Shown here piece by piece: positions 23,865 through 36,929 of a stretch of 64,000 bases of DNA (position 1 is the first letter of the stretch; each line of letters begins with the position of its first letter). This DNA is from Dasypus novemcinctus (Eukaryota > Chordata > Mammalia > Cingulata > Dasypodidae), in the NCBI RefSeq assembly GCF_030445035.2, contig NC_080673.1:199080216-199144215 (forward strand), in the 5' to 3' direction. Made by a program: the position numbers and the translations under genes. Under the pieces are notes generated by a model. That model saw nothing but the letters and a program-made list of their open reading frames with translations, did not search any database and was not told the origin of the DNA.

Positions 23865-24393
23865 CAGAATAGATCAGTTCCTTAGTGCTAACCCATTCCT
23901 GTGCATGCAAACCCATTGCAGGTGAGAACTCTTGATTAGATTCCTTCTGTTAGGGACCTTTGATTAGACTGAATGATCTACTGTGGGTTAAAAGCAGCAG
24001 ACACAGGAAAAAAGCTGCAGAGACAGAGAAGTCCCAAGAGGATGAGAGATAGGTCCTGGGGGCCAGAGGCTGGAATCAATGGAGCACAGAGGCTCAGGAA
24101 GAAGCCCTGAGATGCTGAGAGATGAGCCTGGAGGAATTGGCAAAGGCAAGTCATGTGCCTGATGTTCCCAGCTAAGCTCCGGGAGAAAGAGCCTGGAGGA
24201 GAAAGCAGAAACCAGCAGAGCAGCCATTTTGCACATAGCTGCAAATTGGTAACACAGCATTGCCTGATGATGCCTTGATTTGAACACTTCTGTGGCCTCA
24301 GAACTGTAAGCATTTAAGCTAATAAATTTCCATTATAAAAACTAACCCATTTATGGTATGTTGCTCCCAGCAGCTCTTAGTGAAACTGAAACA
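23865..24393 (+). mobile_element. LTR, family C (partial)
   Basis: Shares with 32136-32622 the phrases CCATTCCTGTG..ACCCATTG, TGATTTGAACACTTCTGTGGCCTCAGAACTGTAAGC, an AATAAATT poly-A signal and GTGAAACTGAAACAG near its end. The left edge is not defined. Confidence 0.65.
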
Positions 24394-26163
24394 GAACATG
24401 AAACCACCATCTAGCAATAAAACAGGAACACTGATATTTTGATCACAGCCTTGCAGCTGAGCCTTAACTTTCATAATAAAGCAAGTGACACCTGTCAATA
24501 TATAATTTATTTTTGTAGTCAGCTTAATTTTTGAAAGCTGGGCAAAAGTGTCTACTGCTTATGCCTGGAGTTTTATAAAACCATTTTCAGATGTGCCAAC
24601 CATAAATACCCATTGCATAAGGGAACACTGATGTTGACAAAATCTTAAAGAAAATCTATGCTCACAATTAGAAGCAAAGATACCACTTGAAACCTAAATT
24701 TAAAATAGGGATTCATTCATTCTCAATAAATGATTTATGAGCATCAACTTTGTACTTGTTTCTTTTTAAGAAAACAGGGTAGACTAATGAACAAAGACTA
24801 GATGCCTGACCTCATGGAGCAATATTTAAGTATGGAGAGATACAAAACTAATTAAAAACAAATAACACTGTCAGGTATTTCTGACAGTAAGTACAATGAA
24901 GGATATAAAAGAGAACACTGTGATAAGAAGTGCCTAGAGGAGAGAAATTACTTTCCACAAGTATTTCTTGCAGAAAATTATGGGAGCTGAGATCTAGATG
25001 ATGGAAAGAAGCCAGCCATGTGGTGAGCCATGGAAGAGAATACTAGGGATATGTTGCAGTCCAGCCAAAGGCTTAGGAGATGAAGTAAGATGGCCATACA
25101 GAGCAAAGGAAAGGAGGAGACCATTGGGAAAGGAGGAGGCAAGTGGGGTATGAATTTTTAGAAAAAGACATGGGCTACATCTTGGTGTGTATTGACAGTC
25201 ATGTTATATAGGTTAGGCAGCAGATCTGATTGATATTTTGAAAATACCCCATTGCATGAAATTGGGAGGCTATTGTATTACTCCAGGCAACAGAATATTG
25301 GCATGCTCTAGGATAGATCAGTGGAGATAGAGACATTGGAATAGATTCAGGATGAATTTGGAGGAAGACCGTGGTGGTGCACTGGATGAGAGGTTGGAGA
25401 GAAACATAATCAAGAATAACTCCCTGATGCTTGCCTTCACCACCAGGTCAATGGTGATGCTAGTTAATCAGAAAGAAGATCAGCAGAGAAACAGATTTGG
25501 GGGATGGAAGAGATAAGGCTGCCTGATTTGGCATTGTTAAATTTCAGATTCCTTTAGGTATCCAAGTGAAACAGTTCAGTCTTGGAAAATCTCTTGAGCT
25601 TAAAGGAGTTTTCAGGGCTGAAGATATAAATTAGGGACTCATCAGCTTATTGATGTTCTTTAAAACTATGGATCCAGATGAAACCACCTGGGAAAGAGTG
25701 TGATAAAAGAGGAATTAGGAACATGCCCTAGGCACTTTACAGTTGGCAACAGTTGGGAGTTTGCAAAGAGAAGGAGCAGAATGTTACCCACTGGCGCTGC
25801 ACTGACATTATGAAAGTTTCATTGAAGTTGAGTGGGAAATTTGTTTTTAAACAGCAGCACTGTCTTCCCATTCAGAAATGTGCTCAGAGCTAAGTCAAAG
25901 AACAGAACAGCACGTGGAACAACAGCTGAGAAGATATCCAGGTAGACTCTACAGTGTATCCCTGAGAGGAGGCATCTCATTGTTGCTAACATTTGGGCTC
26001 ATTTTTGTTTTTTATTACACTTTGAATTTTATTTTATTTTATTTTATTTTTAGATAGCATTAAAAGACATAAGGAGTGGGGGGAAATTTTCTTGTCTGAT
26101 TCTCTCTCCTACTCATGTTCTCTTTCTCTCTGTTCTCTCTCACATACATATACATCTGAAACC
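24394..26163. other. No gene; possible L2 remnants
   Basis: Phrases around 24705-24990 and 25000-25420 (TCATTCATTCTCAATAAATG, ATGCCTGACCTCATGGAGC, GGCTACATCTTGGTGTG) resemble diverged L2 and MER-type sequence. A (TTTTA)n stretch lies at 26026-26052. Nothing coding. Confidence 0.4.
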
Positions 26164-26177
26164 AAAAGTCAATAGCA

Positions 26178-26544
26178 GGGAAGCGGCTGTGGCTCAACTA
26201 CTTGGGCTCCTGTCTACCATATGGGAGGCCCTGGGTTCACATCTTGAGGCCTCCTTGTGAAGGCAGGCTCACCCTCACTCTACAGAGTGCCACCCAACCT
26301 GCAAGCACCTCCAAGTGCCAACTCAGCAAGGTGACACAAAAATAAAAGGGAGGCAAGCAAAAACTTAGAAGAGTGCCCAACAAATGGGCACAAAGAAGCA
26401 GACAGCAAGCAAGCTGCAAGCGGGAGGTGGGAATTAAATTTTTAAAAATAAAATAAAATAAATACAGACGCAGAAGAACACACAGTGAATGGACACAGAG
26501 AGCAGACAGCATGCAAAAAGCTGCAAGGGGGGAGGATTAAAAAA
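26178..26544 (+). mobile_element. DAS SINE with 14-bp TSD
   Basis: Head GGGAAGCGGCTGTGGCTCAA is tRNA-derived (A-box-like), followed by a weak B-box GGTTCACATC. The body ends with ACAGTGAATGGACACAGAGAGCAGACAGC and an A-rich tail. It is flanked by AAAAGTCAATAGCA at 26164-26177 and 26545-26558. Not a functional tRNA. Confidence 0.9.
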
Positions 26545-26558
26545 AAAAGTCAATAGCA

Positions 26559-27229
26559 AACTATATTGCATCTTGGAGTTACTAATGACTAGGCAGAATC
26601 TTTAAGATACTTATTAAAGAGTCACTAGGTCTTAGGTCAAAGGGGGATAAAGTTTTGACCAAGTAGGACAATATTAGACAGCATTCATTCAACTCCAGAG
26701 TCCAAAACTTTCTTTAGTCTTGCTCATTACAGAGAAGTGTGGGTTAGGGACACAGAATAAGCAATACACAAGGCATCTTAGAAAAGATCAGCAGAGTATA
26801 TATGTAGGCACTAAGGGCAAAGAACTGAATAAAACCCAAACGCTTAAAGAACACACATAGTACTGGGGAGACCAACAGTTTCAATATGGTGTCATGAATT
26901 CTGGGAAAGAAGTGATTGTGGATTCAGTGGGACACAATCAGGCATGTTAACTAAGTCTGAACGTTATTAGACATAAAGCTTATTATCTAAAAATTGGTTG
27001 TTGATACTTACAATACTACAAAAATTCTTCTCCATATTTTCTTTTATTTTCCATTAATTCTTCTTTTGTTTTTAACCCATACATCTTTATAATGTCTGGA
27101 AAATAAGCATTCAAAAGAATGCCAGGTTTATCAGTGTGCTCTATGAAGTGAGTAGGATATAATAAAAAAAGAAAGGATCATCATTTCTCCATGTTCAATA
27201 TTAGAAAATGTTTTAAGCAATGATTTCTT

Positions 27230-27261
<32 letters not shown>

Positions 27262-27529
27262 TTATTAGAGGGATCAGCTCACACCATCAGCTTCCATTTT
27301 AGGTTATGAACTTCTTCCCACCAAATGAATCTGTTACAATGAGATGAGTCAAGTGATTAATTGGAGATATTTCAGAGACATTTTGAAATTAAGAAACAAA
27401 ACTTAACATTGAGGCTTTATTAAGAAGAGTAAAACCTCCCAGAGAGCTGTTGGGCATTTTATCTATTCCACTTATATTTTATTCCACCAGGGGCTCTACT
27501 CTCAACTTAGCAAAATCTCTTCTCTTGAC
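26559..27529. other. No recognised gene
   Basis: AT-rich sequence without recognisable coding or repeat structure apart from the ATT array. Confidence 0.4.
27232..27262. repeat. (ATT)n microsatellite
   Basis: About ten ATT units in perfect phase, then TTTTATTAG. A simple repeat. Confidence 0.95.
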
Positions 27530-27860
27530 ATCCACAAGATTTTCAGCCTTAAAGAAACCAGACACAAAGTACCATATACTGTATGATTCCATTTAAATAA
27601 AATGTAAATATAAATCAATTTATATATAAAGATGGAGTTAGATTAGTGGTTATTTAGGACTGGGGAAGGATAGAAGGATTGAGAGGTGACTAAAAAGGGA
27701 TGTGGGGTTGTTCTTTTGGAAGTAATGAAATTGTTCTAAAATTTTTTGTAGTAATGAATGCACAACACAGTGATTATTCTAAAAGCCATCAATTGTAAAC
27801 TTTTGAAAAATTTATGGTATTTTAATATATGTCAATAAAACTGCTTAAAAAAAAAAAACT
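27530..27860 (+). mobile_element. Old L1 (L1M-type) 3' end
   Basis: Order of words fits an old L1 3' UTR on the plus strand: CATATACTGTATGATTCCATTTA, TAGATTAGTGGTTAT, GGGGAAGG, GTAATGAAATTGTTCTAAAATT, CACAACACAGTGATT, then ATGTCAATAAAACTGC and an A run at 27846-27858. Confidence 0.75.
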
Positions 27861-29379
27861 GGTTCTGCATACCAGTCCACACCATTCTAATGAAAACATT
27901 AATGAGCTTCACCAAGTCAGAAGATAGTTTTTTTGCTACATTTGTACTTTTGTGTAAACATCCTATATTACTATCCACTCTTTTCTTAGAGGGTGAAAGC
28001 CTGAGTCAGTCAGATTTCCTGGGTTTGAAATTCATCTCTGACAATCCTACTTATGTGACTTTGGGCAAGCTGCTCTTTGTATGATAGTTCCCTCTTTCAT
28101 TCAAAGGGGATAATAATAATTACAATAATGATAATAATAATAGTAGTAAGCAATCCATGGGGTTACACTGAGAATTAGATAAGCTTATATATATAAATCA
28201 TTATATGTATATAAATCATTTATATATAATTCCTTGAAAGATGTTATTATTAGTACTCATTTTTTTCATTATTGAGAATCTACTGTGTGCAAGCTACTCT
28301 GTCCCTGGAAGAGATACAGGAATGAACAAAGTCAGCACAATTTAGTATAAAAACAGACTAATTACCAGGCACATAAACCCTGAGCCGTGTGGATGATAGT
28401 TTCCTCTACTCTTTCACATTCCTGTCATCCAACCAAAATCCTGTCCCTTCCTTATATTTACTGATGGCCTTGATGCCTGAATCAGAGTGACCTCTTTCCC
28501 TCATGTCTTATAATCTTCCTAGAAGCCATCAATGTCCAGACTAACCCCAGGATTCTATATATCAGCATCTGGTAAACTCGACATTCTACTTTCCTACATC
28601 AACCTTCATTCCTCTACCTCTCCACATCTTTTTCCTTTACATCCCATAGAAAGAAGCTCAGCTTGAGGAATATTTGGATTTGTTTGAAGTAGGGTAGACC
28701 ATCCTTATATTCTAGTAGAGCACTTTTCTCACTTGAATAAACTCCCAGATGATGCTGATTCTGCTGGTCCAAGGACATGCTTTGAATAGCAAAGTTCTAA
28801 CAGTCCTCACATGTCACCAGTCATTGCTGTGATTCAGAAACCAGTACTGAGTCTTGGAGATTCAGAAGTCTGATTTATCTTAGCCATCTTAGTCAAAATT
28901 CTCCTTTTGATGGATGTCTCACATTGACCGAATTCATGCATGCAATGTATAGAGAATAGAGGTAAGAAAATGGGGCATAACTGGAAGCTACAATCAAAGA
29001 ATAGAGATGCTTAAATTCCATGTGGCCAGCCATTATCATCCTAGGACTGACCTGCAGGCAAAGTGACATTGACTATAGATTAGAGAGCATGGAATCAGAA
29101 CAAGGAAAATTGGATGAGTGGAGTATGCATATGGCTCACAGTAGGGACGACCATGCTTATTTGTCCCCCAAATTCAAATCTATTAGTCAGTCTCTGCCTC
29201 TCTGAATCTGTTTTCCATATGCTTTCATGGCTAATGGACCCACAAGCCAAGAGCTATATGCTTCTTAGCAAATGTTAGAACTGTGCAAATTCTTTGTCCA
29301 GACATCCAGTTAAAGATAGGCATGTTATCGATTGATATTTATGGGGTGCATATTTGAACTGCAAAATAGTAACAATAAT
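27861..29379. other. No gene; MIR-like remnant and AT repeats
   Basis: Around 27990-28170 a MIR-like phrase (CTGGGTTTGAAATTCATCTCTG, TGTGACTTTGGGCAAGCTGCT) is followed by an AATAAT-rich run. 28170-28230 is TATATA-rich. The rest, to 29379, shows nothing recognised. Confidence 0.5.
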
Positions 29380-29384
29380 AGCAC

Positions 29385-29912
29385 TGTATTAGTCAGCCAA
29401 AGGGATGCTGATGCAAAATACCAGAAATTGGTTGGTTTTTATAAAGGGTACTTATTTGGGGTAGGATCTTACAGATACCAGGCCATAAAGCATAAGTTAC
29501 TTTGCTCACCAAAGTCTATTTTCACATGTTGGAGCAGGATGGCTACCATTGTCCGTGAGGATTCAGGCTTCCTGGATTCCTCAGGGCTCAGCTCTGTTTT
29601 CCCTACAACATCACCTGTAGACTGTCAAGCGAATGACTGTCTCTCTCCCTGGGGCTCCAGCTTCAGCATCAAACTCCAACATCAAAACTCCAACATTAAA
29701 AACCCCCAACTCTGTCCTTTGCCATGGCTTTTATCTCTGAGTCCCCACCCACCAAGGAGTGGGGACTCAATGCCCTACTGGCACAAGAGGTTTACCTGAT
29801 TACTTAATCAAGTAAACCTCTGAATCCAATATAATCCCAGAGGAAAAGATCAGTTTACAAACATAATCCAATATTTCTTTTTAGAATTCATCAATAATAT
29901 CAAACTGCTACA
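29385..29912 (-). mobile_element. Solo LTR, family A, perfect 5-bp TSD
   Basis: Plus strand begins TGTATTAGTCAGCCAAAGG and ends ATATCAAACTGCTACA. It is flanked by AGCAC at 29380-29384 and 29913-29917. Orientation minus. The frame 29332-29799 (155 codons) lies in it and is not a gene. Confidence 0.9.
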
Positions 29913-29917
29913 AGCAC

Positions 29918-30130
29918 TAACATTTAGTGAGTGCTTATTAAAAACTAAGCCCAGGTGTAATCACTTTATACTCAATAATGTCATTATAAGATAGGTACTA
30001 TTATTATTGTTGTTTTATGAAAAACAGGTACAGGAAACATTAGTAACTTTACTTTCCTAGGAGGTGCCAAAGCCAGGATTTATAGCTAGACAGTCTGGCT
30101 TCTAACTCTGAGCTTTGAAAAACCAAGATT
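29918..30130 (+). repeat. MIR SINE remnant
   Basis: GTGAGTGCTTATTAAAAACTAAGCCCAGG, then CTATTATTATTGTTG and GAGGTGCCAAAGCCAGGATT, follow the MIR layout. Diverged. Confidence 0.6.
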
Positions 30131-30625
30131 TTTAAAAAGACTTAACCACCATAATATACAACTTTTCTTAAAGTGTAGTATGTGGAAAGGACAAATGATA
30201 CTGAAATAAAATCACTCAAAAGAAGATATTTATGTAAAAGAAAAAATTATAGGTTTTCATACAGGTGACACAAATAAATAACTATAGCTATCTATATCAA
30301 CAAGGATAAACTTAGAAAAAATAATGATACCACATATAAGATTAGACCATATGTATTATGATTCCAAGATGAAAATATCTAAAAGTTGGAAATAAAACAG
30401 AATTATTACTAATAAGGCAGAGAGTGCCCCCCTCAATGCTACCCTGGAACCCACCTATGAGTCATATGAGACAAATACTGTTTGACATACTACACACTAT
30501 TGATTAGAGATCTAGGTTTTATAGTATATATTAACTTTTGTAGGTTGATAGATTACAAGTGGTCTTTGTCTGGTAGAGATGCAAATGATTTCTGTCCAGG
30601 AAAAAAGAAAACCTCAAAAGTTAAG
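30131..30625. other. No recognised feature
   Basis: AT-rich, no gene or repeat recognised. Confidence 0.4.
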
Positions 30626-30630
30626 AATGT

Positions 30631-31229
30631 TGTAGCAATTTGGCATTTTTTATAAATCCAAAAATAGATATTGAGTTATGTTTGTAAATGTATCTGTTCC
30701 TCTAGGTGTTTTAGATTGTATTAGACTCAGAAGTTTCATTTTTACTTGATTAAATTAAGATTGGGGTTTTGATTCAGCCACATCAGTAGGATGTTGAGTC
30801 CCCACCCCCTTGGACATGGCAGAGGAGAGAGTTGGAGTTTTTGATGATGGAGCCCTGGGAAGTAAGCACACAGAGCCCCAGGAGGAGAGAAGAGCCATTT
30901 GCCTGATAGGTTACAGCTGACTTTGTGGAAAGAGCAGAGCAGCTGAGCCCAGAAAGAAACAAGCCCTGGAGAGAAAAACAAGACTTATGCTAACTACAGC
31001 TGAGAAAGGAAGGATTTGGGACCATGGAGACTTAGGAGGAAGAGGAAAGCTGAACCCTCACAGAGACGGGCAGCCATCTTGCTCCATTGCGTGGCAACAG
31101 ACTTTGGTGAGAGAATAACTTACTCATTATGGCCTTGTGACTGTAAGATTCTACCCCAAATAAATACCTTTTATAAAACCCAACAGAGGTCTGGTATTTT
31201 GCATCAGCACCCTTTGGCTGACTAATATA
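30631..31229 (+). mobile_element. Solo LTR, family A
   Basis: Begins TGTAGCAATTTGGCATTTTTTATAAATCC and ends CCTTTGGCTGACTAATATA. It has CATCTTGCTCCATTGCGTGGCAAC and the AAATAAATACCTTTTATAAAAC block shared with other family-A copies. The 5-bp TSD is not clear. Confidence 0.85.
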
Positions 31230-31879
31230 GCTATATTACCCTTTATGTCATTAGAGTTTTTATCTATCTTAGCAATCATATTTTGATATCCTTTTATTTG
31301 TCAACTGTATACTTTAGTCTATGTTTCCCTCTTTTGAATCAGATCTCCCATCTGACTAGTTCCCTCATTCCTGAGTTAAATACATCATTGGCATGTTCTC
31401 CCTACATAACTGTGAAGAGGATCATGTTTTTAGCTCTTTGAAATGTGTACTCTAACAAAGATCAGAAATATAAAAATCTAAACAATATACTGCTTAGGGA
31501 TATTTACATATTTAGCAGAAATGAACAGGAAAACAAAGATTATTTAATAAGAAATTCTAGAAAGTTGAGACAGAGAAAGATGCAATCAAAGAAAGAAAGA
31601 GATAATGCTTGACCTGGGTTTTAGGCACTTGACCATTTTTACCTCAGTAGTGTTGCTCATAAAAGGTACACATATTTGATTTGGTTTATATATCTGAAAT
31701 GTTTAAAAATATATCAAGATGTTTCACTTACTGTAAATATTCTGTAAACAAAGAATATTTAGTGCATATCACACTGTCTTTATTGAACTATCTGATTTTT
31801 GTCCAAGTATACATTGTCACAGTCACAAATTTATATTTAAAAATAAAAATTTGATTTAAAAATAATTCCTAACCATGTG
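31230..31879. other. No recognised feature
   Basis: AT-rich, no gene or named repeat recognised. Confidence 0.4.
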
Positions 31880-32812
31880 TTACTGGTTTAATTGTGCCAC
31901 CCAAAAAGATATGTTGAGTTCTTAACCCACAGGACCTTTGAATGTGGCCCTTGGAAACAGGGAATTTGCAAATGTATTCAAATTAAGAAGAAGTCATCCC
32001 ACATTAGGGTGAGAGCTAAGCCAGTATGACCAGTGTCCTTATAAAAAAAAGCAGAGGCAGTTAAAGACACTCAGAGAGGAAAAAAGTTATGTGAAGATAG
32101 AAACAAAGGTTAGTGTGACTGGTCTATAAGGCAAGTGTGGTGGTTTAGAGCACTCTATAATGGTTTGGATCTGTGTACACCCCAGAAAAACATGTTCTTA
32201 AATTGTATCCATTCCTGTGGGTGTGAACCCATTGTAAGTATTCCTTTTGATGATGTCATGTCAGTTAAGGTGTGACCCAACTCAATCAGAATCGGTCTTA
32301 ATCCTATTACTGAAATCCTTTATGAATACAATGAAATTCAGACAGAGAAAAAGAAAATCATGGGAGACAAGAAACTGAAGGTCAATAGAACCCAGAAAAG
32401 AAGGAAGAAGTCAGGAGCGGCCATCATGTGCAATGCCATGTGACAGAGGAGCCCAGGACAAAGAATCACTAGCAGCAAGCCTCAGTATGGGAAGAAAGCA
32501 TCACCTGGATGACACCTTGATTTAGACCTTTTCCTAGCCTCAAAACTGTGAGCAAATAAATTCCCTTGTTTAAACCAACCCATTGCATGGTATTTGCTTG
32601 AGCATCCAAGGAAACTAAAACAGCAAGGAACCCAGCTATCGCCAGGAACCACCAGAAGCTAAGAGGCAAGGAATTATTCTTCCGTAGAGTCTTCAAAGAG
32701 AGCATGATCCTGTCAAAGCATTGATTATGGGTTTCATCTCCGAAACTGTGAGAGAATAAATTTCTCTTGTTTTAATCCAAGCAGTTTGTGATACATAGTT
32801 ATGTGAAATAAA
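31880..32812 (+). mobile_element. MST-type MaLR LTR split by a second LTR
   Basis: The outer LTR is in two parts (31880-32135 and 32623-32812). It opens TGTTACTGGTTTAATTGTGCC, has GGCAAGGAATTATTCTTCC and finishes with the TGTGAGAGAATAAATTTCTC poly-A region. Removing the inner LTR (32136-32622) and one copy of its 5-bp duplication joins the halves at a point consistent with the MST consensus (CAAGGAACCCAGC). Confidence 0.85.
32136..32622 (+). mobile_element. Inner solo LTR, family C, TSD GCAAG
   Basis: Begins TGTGGTGGTTTAGAG, ends GAAACTAAAACA, and carries an AATAAATTCCC poly-A signal near its end. GCAAG precedes it at 32131-32135 and follows it at 32623-32627. Clean TG..CA ends and a 5-bp duplication fit an ERVL/MaLR-type LTR younger than the outer element. 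Confidence 0.9.
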
Positions 32813-35389
32813 AAGGAGTGAGTGCTTTGATAGCCCAGCTCTCTCACCTTCATTCTTTTGCCGCGGTGTATTGTTCATCTATCAACCTTTTGAGCAGTTA
32901 CAGAGTTCCTGCATTGTTCTATACATTCTCAAGGAAGATCGAGATAGACAACTCATTCAATTGTGATGAACGTTAAGAAAAAGAAATAGCAGAAAGCCGT
33001 GCAGTATGTATTGGGAATCAGAGAAGGCTAAGACTTGATCCTTACGTTCTTAGCTTAGTATATTGTTACATTAATTGATATCACTTACTTTAGAAAGCTT
33101 TATCTTACCTCTCTCATCTGAGAAATTGCAACTTCCCTAAAATCACTCAGCCAGAATACAGTGAAACACACCCTGTTCTTCAAGGTATCTGTGTCTGGAA
33201 TCCACATTCTTTCCATATGCCATTTTGAAGCTTCAGATGTGCTGCTAAGGCCTTTCTGTGACTGGAGGCCATGGAAATGGTCAGCAGAATTTTACTGAGA
33301 TCCTCGAACTTATAAAAATAAATTTGTCAATATATTATAAAGGTTGCTCAAGAATGTACTATGAATCTACCATGCATAGAATTAATCAGGTGCTATAAAA
33401 TATTTAAAATAAAATTTTAAAAATTACAATGTAGTCAATGGTATTCAAGAGAATCCTTCGTTTAATTTAAGTTTGAATTAGATTTCTGTATCTCACAATT
33501 AGGAAAAAAAGATAATTCATTGTCTCATGTAACTGAAAACTTTGAGAGGTTAAAGCTGAGAAGTTCATGTACAGCAGTATTCAAGATCTCAGATAATATC
33601 GGTGTCATCAGATGCCCAGGAAAATTCTCCAACTCTGAAGTTTAGGCAGGGCATACACACATAAAGAATGGTTTATCAACATTTTAAAATCATATTTAAG
33701 AGTTGCCTTGTTAATCATAATTAGGTTTCTTGAGTCTGAAAAAAGAAAACAACAGAAAGTGAAATTTAGCATGTCTCTAAATTGGTTACAGTATGAGATG
33801 CTGCAGGTTTAGAGTCAAAAATCATATTACTTCAGGCATCAGGGTGGGACTCTGATAAGATCACTTTTCCAATGTCCTCAAAAGGAATGTTAATTATTGG
33901 GGTGGGAGATAAGAGAAAAAGCTCTGCCAGGAACTAAAGAAGTGAGAGAGATTTTTTTTAAGCAATCTCTTTTCTTGGATAAAAGGTGACAGACTATACC
34001 AGAAGGAGTCATTTGCATCATAAAACACTCCCAGAAATGAACTAGGCTAAGCAAAAGGTGTTTTTGTACTTGCAGTCAGCAGAGGCACTCACACATTTTA
34101 ATAAGTTCCAGGTTTGATCTAGCATCTGGATACAATGGAATCAGCATGATTGTGGCAGCCAAAGAAAACTCATTCTAAAACATAATCTTTGACAATCATT
34201 TCTTTATGTATCTTACACCTCAGTTCCTCCCCTGTATAATGGACTTAATACTAATTGGACGACCAAACCAAGATATTCCATCTCTATGTTCCTCAGGATT
34301 TTGTTTGGTAAAAATGGAGATGGTAATGTCTATCTTGGAATTCTTGTGAAAATTATTTGTAATAATTAATGCAAAATGACTGCTGAACAATAGGTTCTCA
34401 AGGTGAGCCTTCCTGACCCTTCCCAAAATTAAAAATTAAAAAGTAATTTTAACATTGGAACATTCAGAGTGAACTCCTCAAGGATTATGAATTCTATTAA
34501 TATTTGTCTCTCAAATAAAAGAACAATTGGGGGGAAAATTGCATCCAGCCAAATCCATTTGAAATGGATGAGAGATGAATGGTAAATAATGAAGAAGAAT
34601 GTAGACAGATACAAAAAGGGACTTGGACCATTTTGCTGCAAATAGGTGCCACAGACAGTTCATTACTGATAAATGTAGAATAATGATATTCTTAATGAGT
34701 CTTTTCACGCACAAATTCATCACAAAACAAGAGGATGAGGTAAAACAAAAAGTCTTTGAATAGCGTTCATGCAGCATGGAAGGCAAGGATAATTTCACGT
34801 CTCAGAAAGAGGTACAGATTTAATAAAGCCTTCTGAGATTTTCCCTGTGTTTATGGGCAGTCTCCCAACTTAATAGCTATTTTTCCAATATCTCAGAGGT
34901 AATTTCAACCTGCTGCACAGGTTGGGGTTCTTGAATGAGCCTAGAAGAAGTAGTTGTGCAGATTTGTGCTCAAATATCTCTATGCCCCATTATGAGTTAT
35001 CTGACCTTGAACCATTTCCATCTCTGTCCTAACTTTCTCACTAGTAACATGAGGCTAATAACAACTTTTCTATGTTTCTCACTCTTGCTTGGGATGTTCA
35101 AAATTAGGTGATAATTTTTGTATATTTGCTCTATAAATGGTACTTCACTAAGCCTTTTGGCAGGTACAAATGGGGAGTCAGTCACAGATGTTCTGGGGAA
35201 GTGCATTTCTCATTAAAAGGACAAAACATACTAAGTATTTTAGAGGTCATGTCCACTACTTTCTGTTGCCCTCTAGGTACATGTCACATGAGGTTTTTCT
35301 GTGTGATTTTCCAATTAGCAAACTCTATACATGTAACAGAACCAAATCAAATAGTCTTAAGATCAATTCTTTTAACGCCCAGATAGGCA
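32813..35389. other. No recognised gene
   Basis: The largest apparently unique block in the left half. Frames here (34220-34426, 34429-34798 -) have no family resemblance. A MIR-like phrase lies near 34990-35160 (CTGACCTTGAACCATTTCC, CTCACTAGTAACATGAGGC). Confidence 0.5.
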
Positions 35390-35945
35390 GATTCTAAGGG
35401 GTCTGTCCCCAAGACTCCTGCCCCCCCAGTATGCATCCTGTGTAATCCCCTCCCCGAGTGTGGGCAGGACCTGTGAGTATGACTTTGCTTTAAACTACTT
35501 GATCAGTCTCCGTTACATGGCCAAGGAATGGCATAGTCACACCCAAGAAACATTACAGCATAAGACTCCAGCTTAACCGACTGAAGGAGAGGTTCCCCTC
35601 TGGCTTTGAATAAGTATGATGCCATCTTGGCGAGGACCTGAGGGCAGCTTCTAGGACTGAGACTAACCCCTGGCCAACAGCTAGCAAGAAAACAGGGACC
35701 TGTGTTCTACACAGCAAGGAACTGAATTCTGCCAACAAGCAATGAGCTTAGAAGAGGACCCTGAGCCTCAGATAAGATCACCGTCCTGGCCAGCGTCTTG
35801 ACTTGAGCCTAGTGATACCCAGGGCAGAGGAACAGCTAACATGGTCTAGCCTCCTGACCAAGGGAATCAGTGAAAGAACAAATATGTTGGTTTAAGCCAC
35901 CAAACATACCACACCTTGCTATTCAGAAACAGGAACTAATGCTGC
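35390..35945 (+). mobile_element. MLT1-type MaLR LTR
   Basis: AGATTCTAAGGGGTCTGTCCCC at its head, GTGGGCAGGACCTGTGA, CCAAGGAATGGCATAGTC and a tail GTTGGTTTAAGCCACCAAA are the usual MLT1 succession. Edges approximate. Confidence 0.75.
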
Positions 35946-36309
35946 CCCCACCCCATTATACAACATGCGTACAGACACACTTACACAGACATCATTTCTT
36001 AAAGAAATTGTGACAAGTAATATCTAGTCTGTGTCACCACAGGCTTTTCCTTCTTCCTTGGTAGAGAGGCAGAAAATTTTGTGAAGAAAAAGAAAGTTCT
36101 TTCTGCCTCACTACGGCCAAGAAATAAAAGAAAACTTTATACCAATATTTCAAGCCTGCGACAGCTCAAATAACTGGCCAAGCTGAATTACAGAATTCCC
36201 TCAAAGAAATGGGCATTTATCCTCGGTGGGTGGTTCCTACAGGGCAACCAAATGCCAAGCCGGCAGTCCACAGAAAACTTGCTTTTGTAAGATGGAAAGA
36301 AAGAAGATA

Positions 36310-36425
36310 AATATAAATCCTAGCACTGCCATAGGCCGTCTGATCATGGCTAAATTTGCTAATCTCTCTAAATTGAAGTTTTCTCATTTGTAAAATAGGG
36401 ACAACGCCTACATCATGATTTTTTA
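36310..36425 (+). repeat. MIR SINE remnant
   Basis: TAATCTCTCTAAATTGAAGTTTTCTCATTTGTAAAATAGG is the MIR core with a diverged flank. Confidence 0.6.
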
Positions 36426-36760
36426 AAAACTGAGATATAATTCATATACCTTAAAGTCATCCTTTTTAAGTGAACAGTCCATTGGTTTTAGAATATCCAC
36501 AAAGTTGTACAACTATCACCACTATATAATTCCAGAATTTTCATTACCCCAAAAAAGAAACCCTATCCCTTAGCTGTCACTCCACATCCCCTTCCCTCCA
36601 GCCTCTGGCAACCACTACAGCACCTTCTGTCTCTATGGATTTTCCTGTTCCTGACAATATATGCATTGTGTCAGGCTTCTTTCATTTAGCATAATGTTTG
36701 CAAGGTTCATCCATGTTGTAACCTGCAGATGTTTGTGATTGAAAAAACATATCATGACTT
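36426..36760 (-). mobile_element. Old L1 3' end fragment, minus
   Basis: AACTGAGATATAATTCATATACC, AAGTGAACAGTCCATTGGTTTTAG, CCTCTGGCAACCACTACAG and TTTCATTTAGCATAATG are the complement of an old L1M 3' end. Confidence 0.8.
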
Positions 36761-36929
36761 TACTTAGAGCCTTGCTCATTGTGAAGCATCAGTAAACGTA
36801 AGTTATTATTATTATTGATAACAGAACATGGGCTTTGAAGATGTAGAGATCATTTAAACCAATCATTTCATGAAATGCAGATATCCTATTCATAACATCC
36901 TTGACTGAACATACTCCACCCTCTTCCTT

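Noticed and set aside
29332..29799. A 155-codon plus frame
   Set aside because: It is mostly inside a minus-strand family-A LTR with a perfect TSD.
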